64,000 nt of DNA from JAUIAS01 sp030425395 (GTDB taxonomy: Bacteria > Pseudomonadota > Alphaproteobacteria > Rhodobacterales > Rhodobacteraceae), in contig CP121336.1 of NCBI GenBank assembly GCA_043553855.1, forward strand, positions 3,782,001 through 3,846,000, written 5' to 3'. Position numbers and translations under genes: made by a program. Positions 59,500 through 64,000 of the stretch are shown here, one piece after another. Every line of letters begins with the position of its first letter. Within the stretch, counting starts at the first letter, position 1. The notes below the pieces were generated by a model. It was not told the DNA's origin and ran no database searches. It saw nothing but the letters and a program-made list of their open reading frames with translations.

Positions 59500-61257
59500 T
59501 TAACGGGCCGCTACCCCGGACATTTGCCCGCCCGAGCGAAGCGCCTGAAAGGCATCGAATTGCGACAGATGCACACGGCCGCTCAGGTGATCCAGAAAAT
59601 GCGTCCCGATCAATCGGTCCATCACAGGTCCCTTCACCTCGGAAAGATGCAGAAGAACCCCCATATCCCTGAGCCGATCATTCAGCGCCTCAAGAACCTC
59701 CAGCGCGCTCAGGTCGATTTCATTGACGGCTGAACACATCAGGATCACATGGCAAGGCTGCGGTGTTTGAAGAACCCGGTTCAGGATCAGATCCTCCATC
59801 CGCGCGGAATTCGCGAAATACAGGCTTTCATCAATCCGCAAGGTCAGAACCGCCGGATCGGTCACAACCTGATGTCGCAGGATATTCCGGAAATGTTCGC
59901 TTCCCGGCACCAGTCCGACTTCGGCCACATGCGGGCGCGATGTCTTCCAAACAAACAACAACAGCGACAGGATCACACCAGCCCCGACGCCGATCTCGAC
60001 CCCGGTCAAAAGTGTCAGCGCGATGGTGACAAACACCGCCGCAAAATCTGCGCGGGAATACCGCCATGCCCGCATCAGGACACCAAGATCCACCAGCGAC
60101 AGAACCGCCACGATGATCGTGGCCGCAAGCGTCGCCTTGGGAAGGAAATACAGCAGCGGTGTCAGAAGCATTGCGGCCAGCAGCAATCCAACGGCGGTCA
60201 TGACCCCAGCGGCGGGTGTGCGCGCCCCGGCATCGAAATTCACCACCGACCGCGCAAAGCCACCCGTCACCGGGTAACCGCCCGACAGACCCGAGGACAG
60301 GTTCGCCGCCCCCAACGCCACGAGTTCCTGATTGGGGTCAATGCGTTGACGCCGCTTGGCCGCCAATGTCTGCGCGACGGAAACGCTTTCGACATAGCCG
60401 ATGACCGATATCAACAAGGCAGTCAGCGCCAGCGCCGGGATCATCTCCCAAGGGGCCTGCGGCAGGCCAAGCGGCGGCAGACCGCCCGGCACCGCCCCCA
60501 CCACCTCAACCCCCTGCCCCGGCAGATTGAGCACCCAGGTCACAAATGTGGTCAGCGCAACAGCGGCCACCGGCCCCACGCGCGCCAAGGTCTGCGCCAG
60601 AGACGGCGACACGCCGCGCGCCACCAGAAACGGCGCGGCCCCCTTGCGGACCCAGAACAGAAAGCTCACCGCGGCCACGCCAATCGCCGCAGTGGCCGGA
60701 TTGATCGTCGCAATCCCGTTCCACAGCCCGCCCAACATTTCAGGCAAGTTGTGCCCGCCCGACGAAATTCCCAGGATATGCCGCAACTGGCTGACCGCGA
60801 TCAGAATGCCAGAGGCCGTGATAAACCCGGCAATCACCGGATGACTGAGGAAATTCGCCACCAACCCCAGCCGCAACGCCCCCATGGCCAGCAACATCAT
60901 TCCCGACATCAACGCCAGCAACCCCGCCGCTGCGACATATTGCTGAACACTGGCCAATTCCAACGGGGCCAAAGCGGACGCCGTCATCAAGGACACAACC
61001 GCAACAGGCCCCACCGCAAGCGCGCGGCTGGTTCCGAACACCCCATAAGCGACCAGAGGCAGGATGGACGCGTAAAGCCCGACCTCGGCGGGAAGCCCCG
61101 CCAACAACGCATAGGCCAGCGATTGCGGCACCAGCATGATCGTCACGATCACCGCCGCGAGCGCGTCACCTGTCAAATCTTCATGACTGTAGCGCTGCCC
61201 CCAGTCCAGAACCGGAAAAATTCGCTTCAATCTTTGTGAGTCTCTGATCGCGCGCAT
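59500..61257 (-). CDS. SulP family anion transporter with STAS domain
   Basis: A 585-residue inner-membrane transporter of the SulP family (sulfate, bicarbonate or other anions). About 10-12 membrane segments fill residues 30-430, beginning LAYALLAGLPAEVGLYASIL. A cytoplasmic STAS domain occupies about 450-560 (LTLRIDESLYFANSARMEDL, MCSAVNEIDLSALEVLEAL). The substrate cannot be told from sequence; marine members often carry bicarbonate. The ATG at 61257 follows AGGCACCC. It stands alone and is convergent with pxpA. Confidence 0.92.
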   Translation of the reverse strand: MRAIRDSQRLKRIFPVLDWGQRYSHEDLTGDALAAVIVTIMLVPQSLAYALLAGLPAEVGLYASILPLVAYGVFGTSRALAVGPVAVVSLMTASALAPLELASVQQYVAAAGLLALMSGMMLLAMGALRLGLVANFLSHPVIAGFITASGILIAVSQLRHILGISSGGHNLPEMLGGLWNGIATINPATAAIGVAAVSFLFWVRKGAAPFLVARGVSPSLAQTLARVGPVAAVALTTFVTWVLNLPGQGVEVVGAVPGGLPPLGLPQAPWEMIPALALTALLISVIGYVESVSVAQTLAAKRRQRIDPNQELVALGAANLSSGLSGGYPVTGGFARSVVNFDAGARTPAAGVMTAVGLLLAAMLLTPLLYFLPKATLAATIIVAVLSLVDLGVLMRAWRYSRADFAAVFVTIALTLLTGVEIGVGAGVILSLLLFVWKTSRPHVAEVGLVPGSEHFRNILRHQVVTDPAVLTLRIDESLYFANSARMEDLILNRVLQTPQPCHVILMCSAVNEIDLSALEVLEALNDRLRDMGVLLHLSEVKGPVMDRLIGTHFLDHLSGRVHLSQFDAFQALRSGGQMSGVAAR

Positions 61258-61350
61258 GGGTGCCTCTTATATATTCAAATTGCGATATATGATAGAGGCC
61301 CCGGTTTGTGAACCCCCCGTGCCCAGCTTTCTTTCTTGGACGCAGGACAA

Positions 61351-61431
61351 TTCTTCTGGCTAAAAATACTCCCGCCGGAGGCACACCGCAACGCGCGCAG
61401 CGCGGCGCAAAACAAAACCGGCGCGCGCAGC
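61351..61431 (-). repeat. Dispersed intergenic repeat, copy G
   Basis: On the minus strand it reads GCCTCCGGCGGGAGTATTTT, then AGCCAGAAGAA. The side toward 61431 carries the same GCGCGCAGCGCGGCGCAAAA palindromic module as copy A. It lies between the SulP start and the acyl-CoA dehydrogenase 3' end. Confidence 0.75.
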
Positions 61432-61441
61432 GTGCCGACAA

Positions 61442-61476
61442 TAAAAAAACCCGCCCGCGTGGAAAACGCGGGCGGG
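61442..61476 (-). terminator. Intrinsic terminator of the acyl-CoA dehydrogenase gene
   Basis: On the minus strand CCCGCCCGCG pairs with CGCGGGCGGG (10 bp) over TTTTCCA and is followed by TTTTTTTAT. It lies about 30 bases after the dehydrogenase stop. Confidence 0.92.
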
Positions 61477-61504
61477 CCGTTTGGGCGCCGGGTCTTGGCC
61501 GGGA

Positions 61505-62734
61505 TCAGAAGAACGCCTGCAGCCCCGTCTGCGCACGCCCAAGGATCAACGCGTGCACGTCATGGGTGCCCTCATAGGTGTTCACCGTCTCAAGGTTCAT
61601 CATGTGACGGATCACCTGGAATTCCAGGCTGATGCCATTGCCGCCGTGCATGTCACGGGCGTTGCGTGCGATATCAAGGGCCTTGCCACAGTTGTTGCGC
61701 TTGACGATGGAGATCATCTCGGGGGCCGCCTTGGCCGCATCCATCAGACGCCCGACCTGCAGGCTGGCCTGCAGTCCCAGCGTGATTTCCGTTTGCATAT
61801 CGGCAAGCTTTTTCTGGAACAGCTGCGTTTGTGCGAGGGGCCGGGCAAACTGGTGCCGGTCCAGACCATATTGCCGCGCCGCGTGCCAGCAGGCCTCTGC
61901 CGCGCCCATCACGCCCCAGCTGATGCCATAACGCGCCCGATTGAGGCAACCAAACGGCCCCTTGAGCCCTTCGACATGAGGCAACAGGGCGTCTTCACCG
62001 ACCTCGACGCCATCCATGACGATTTCCCCGGTGATCGAGGCGCGCAGGCTCATCTTGTGCTGGATCTTGGGCGCGCTCAGCCCTTCCATGCCTTTTTCCA
62101 GAACGAACCCACGGATTTTGCCGCCATGCGCCTCGGATTTGGCCCAGACCACGAACACATCCGCGATCGGCGCGTTGGATATCCACATTTTTGCTCCGCT
62201 GATCCGATAGCCGGTCGCGGTTTTTTCGGCGCGGGTCTTCATGCCCGCAGGGTCGGAACCGGCATCCGGTTCGGTCAGACCAAAGCAGCCGATGAATTCG
62301 CCGGAGGCCAGCTTGGGCAGATATTTCTGGCGCTGCTCTTCGGATCCGTAGGCATAGATCGGATACATGACCAGCGACGATTGCACCGACATCATGGAGC
62401 GATACCCGCTGTCCACGCGCTCGATCTCGCGGGCGACAAGGCCGTAGGACACATAGCCCGCGCCGATTCCGCCGTATTCTTCGGGAACCGTCACACCCAG
62501 CAGGCCCATTTCGCCCATTTCGCGGAAAATCTCGGGGTCGCTGGATTCCTCGGCATAGGCCGCCGTCACGCGGGGCTGCAGTTTTTCCTGCGCAAAGCTG
62601 TGCGCGGCATCCGCCAGCATCCGTTCTTCTTCGGTGAGCTGTTCGGACAACCGCAGGGGATCGGTCCAGTCAAAGCGCCCCAGATCGGGTGCGTCCTTTT
62701 CCTTGAGAATGGGGCGGGTGTCTTGCATGGTCAT
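61505..62734 (-). CDS. gcdH: Acyl-CoA dehydrogenase, glutaryl-CoA dehydrogenase type
   Basis: A 409-residue FAD enzyme of the acyl-CoA dehydrogenase family. The glutaryl-CoA dehydrogenase subgroup is indicated by the C-terminal YEGTHDVHALILGRAQTG, holding the catalytic Glu, and by CFGLTEPDAGSDPAGM and MWISNAPIADVFVVWAK. This enzyme oxidises and decarboxylates glutaryl-CoA to crotonyl-CoA in lysine and tryptophan degradation. AGGAGG precedes the ATG at 62734. It diverges from a LysR regulator, an arrangement known for GcdR-like regulators. A strong terminator follows. Confidence 0.92.
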   Translation of the reverse strand: MTMQDTRPILKEKDAPDLGRFDWTDPLRLSEQLTEEERMLADAAHSFAQEKLQPRVTAAYAEESSDPEIFREMGEMGLLGVTVPEEYGGIGAGYVSYGLVAREIERVDSGYRSMMSVQSSLVMYPIYAYGSEEQRQKYLPKLASGEFIGCFGLTEPDAGSDPAGMKTRAEKTATGYRISGAKMWISNAPIADVFVVWAKSEAHGGKIRGFVLEKGMEGLSAPKIQHKMSLRASITGEIVMDGVEVGEDALLPHVEGLKGPFGCLNRARYGISWGVMGAAEACWHAARQYGLDRHQFARPLAQTQLFQKKLADMQTEITLGLQASLQVGRLMDAAKAAPEMISIVKRNNCGKALDIARNARDMHGGNGISLEFQVIRHMMNLETVNTYEGTHDVHALILGRAQTGLQAFF

Positions 62735-62837
62735 GGGTGTCCTCCTGCGGAATGACTTTACACTTGCGCATGCATACTCTGCCAAAGCGACAAAATACAG
62801 CGAGACTTTCGCATACAAACATGACAAAAGCGCATAC

Positions 62838-63746
62838 ATGAGCCTGTCCCGCCGCCTTTTGCCCTCGATTGCCTCGCTGCGCGCGCTTGAAGCGCTGGAC
62901 CGTTTGGGAAGCGCGTCGGCGGTGGCTGATGAATTGTCGCTGACCCAAGGGGCCGTGAGCCGTCAGTTGCAAGCGCTGGAAAAGCAAATGGGCCAAACCC
63001 TGCTGATCCGCGACCGCAAGCGCCTGACGTTGACCCCCGAGGCCCGCGAATTTGCCGACGCCGTGCGCGGCGCGCTCAATGTGATCGGCACTGCGGCGCT
63101 CAAGCTGCAGACACGTCCGGGGGGTGGCACGCTCAGCCTTGCAATTCTGCCCACGTTCGGGATGCGTTGGCTGATGCCACGGCTGCCGGATTTCGCAGCG
63201 CGCAACCCGGATGTGACGATCAACATGGGCACAGAGCTGGTGCCGTTCGATTTCGCAGCAACGGGATATGATGCAGCAATTCATTTCGGCACCGCCGATT
63301 GGCCCGGCACCGATTCGCTTTTGTTGCGCAATGAACAGGTGATTGCGGTGGCAGCTCCGACATTGGCCGGGGTTCCTGTGGCGCGGGCGGCGGATGTGGT
63401 GCGCCTGCCGCTTTTGCATATCCGGACCCGGCCGCGTGCATGGGCGGATTGGCTGGCCGCACATGGCCATGTGCAGACGCGCACCCTGCCCGGCACGCTT
63501 CACGATCAATTCTCGACGATAAGTCAGGCGGCCCTGCACGGGCTGGGCGTGGCGCTGATGCCGGATTACCTTGTCTCAGCGGACATTGCTGCCGGACGGC
63601 TGGTTTCGGTGTTCGGCCCCGCTGTTGAGGCGCGCGGAGCCTATTTTCTGGTCTGGCCCCGTTCCAAGGCCGCCGATCCCTCCTTGCGCCGGTTTCGCGA
63701 ATGGTTGTCCGATCAGACCGAACCGGAAGACCTGTTGCCGCGCTGA
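62838..63746 (+). CDS. LysR family regulator next to gcdH
   Basis: A 302-residue LysR-type regulator with a winged helix at the N-terminus (IASLRALEALDRLGSASAVA, LTQGAVSRQLQALEKQMGQT), of the GcvA-like branch. It is divergent from gcdH (103-bp gap) and probably controls it in response to a glutarate or lysine catabolite. The gap holds repeated GCATAC motifs (62812 and 62832, with GCATGCATAC near 62769), candidate binding sites. The ATG at 62838 is the family start. Confidence 0.85.
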   Translation: MSLSRRLLPSIASLRALEALDRLGSASAVADELSLTQGAVSRQLQALEKQMGQTLLIRDRKRLTLTPEAREFADAVRGALNVIGTAALKLQTRPGGGTLSLAILPTFGMRWLMPRLPDFAARNPDVTINMGTELVPFDFAATGYDAAIHFGTADWPGTDSLLLRNEQVIAVAAPTLAGVPVARAADVVRLPLLHIRTRPRAWADWLAAHGHVQTRTLPGTLHDQFSTISQAALHGLGVALMPDYLVSADIAAGRLVSVFGPAVEARGAYFLVWPRSKAADPSLRRFREWLSDQTEPEDLLPR

Positions 63747-63774
63747 CCGTCACGCACGGTGCGCGCCGGGTCCA

Positions 63775-64000
63775 TTATCCCAGTGCGTAGCCCGTGCCGC
63801 GCACCGTGCGCAGCGGATCGCTGCCGCCGTTCTTGGTCAGCGCCTTGCGCAGGCGGCCAACATGCACATCCACGGTGCGGCTATCGACATAGATGTCACG
63901 CCCCCAGATCCGGTCAAGAAGCTGTTCCCGGCTCCAGACCCGGCCCGGTTTTTCAATGAAGGTGGAAAGCAGGCGAAATTCCGTGGGGCCGATCTTGATA
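63775..64000 (-). CDS. phoB: Phosphate regulon response regulator PhoB, C-terminal part
   Basis: Only the last 74 residues are inside the window; the gene runs off the right edge. They form an OmpR/PhoB winged-helix DNA-binding domain: GPTEFRLLSTFIEKPGRVWS, then REQLLDRIWGRDIYVDSRTV, then DVHVGRLRKAL, and the end GTGYALG. VWSREQLLDRIWGRDIYVDSRTVDVH is close to PhoB, though the sensor PhoR and the receiver domain are not visible. It is convergent with the LysR gene. Confidence 0.85.
   Translation of the reverse strand, partial: IKIGPTEFRLLSTFIEKPGRVWSREQLLDRIWGRDIYVDSRTVDVHVGRLRKALTKNGGSDPLRTVRGTGYALG

Noticed and set aside
59749..61239. Plus-strand frame of nearly 500 codons over the SulP gene
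   Set aside because: Arg/Gln/His/Pro-rich shadow of the transporter. No family resemblance and no ribosome site.

Overview
The window is a GC-rich, gene-dense chromosomal segment of an alphaproteobacterium. It is most likely a member of the Rhodobacterales (Roseobacter/Rhodobacter relatives). The evidence is the dusB-ntrB-ntrC-ntrY-ntrX operon followed by trkA-trkH-hfq-hflX, an IspDF fusion, ChpT of the CtrA phosphorelay, an L21 with a C-terminal helix-hairpin-helix tail, an olsBA pair for ornithine lipids, and small Rhodobacterales-type families (DUF6477, DUF6456, DUF3553). I see no insertion sequence, integrase, prophage or CRISPR array. Apart from one sugar/glycosylation region it reads as core chromosome.

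Layout. 0-10 kb: truncated guaA, an MttB-family methyltransferase, two Rhodobacterales-type proteins, oxyR, lipA, two c-type cytochromes opposite a LysR regulator, hpt, a Coq10/RatA-like protein and a nitronate monooxygenase. 10-14 kb: a lone ammonium transporter and the translationally coupled ispDF-pgpA-cinA operon. 14-27 kb: the nitrogen-regulation operon dusB-ntrBC-ntrYX, then trkA-trkH (potassium uptake) and hfq-hflX. Both NtrC and NtrX lack the GAFTGA loop needed to contact sigma-54. 27-30 kb: a PhnD-like periplasmic binding protein paired with a hybrid histidine kinase and no transporter.

30-42 kb is the main accessory region, made of three transcription units. One leftward unit holds GT2, a CmcI-type methyltransferase and a WbqC-like protein. 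One rightward unit holds a PhyH dioxygenase, two methyltransferases, an ATP-grasp enzyme and a metallophosphoesterase. A second leftward unit (rfbF, rfbG, 3,5-epimerase, sugar C-methyltransferase, DegT aminotransferase) should make a CDP-activated, C-methylated 4-amino-6-deoxy sugar. Together they look like a system that makes and attaches an unusual decorated sugar to a surface polymer or protein. The final product is not known from sequence.

42-55 kb is mostly housekeeping: tRNA-Ser(CGA), a DUF2059 protein, rplU-rpmA, a LysE exporter and GNAT enzyme, obgE-proB-proA, chpT overlapping a DUF3553 gene head to head, olsB-olsA, a DsbA-like isomerase and rpsB-tsf. 55-64 kb: a LuxR-type regulator with an altered ligand pocket, aroQ, the pxpBCA 5-oxoprolinase operon, a SulP anion transporter, an acyl-CoA dehydrogenase (glutaryl-CoA type) with a divergent LysR regulator, and the end of phoB.

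A dispersed intergenic repeat with a GGAGTATTT core occurs at least seven times, nearly always near gene 3' ends. It is the clearest structure not explained by genes.
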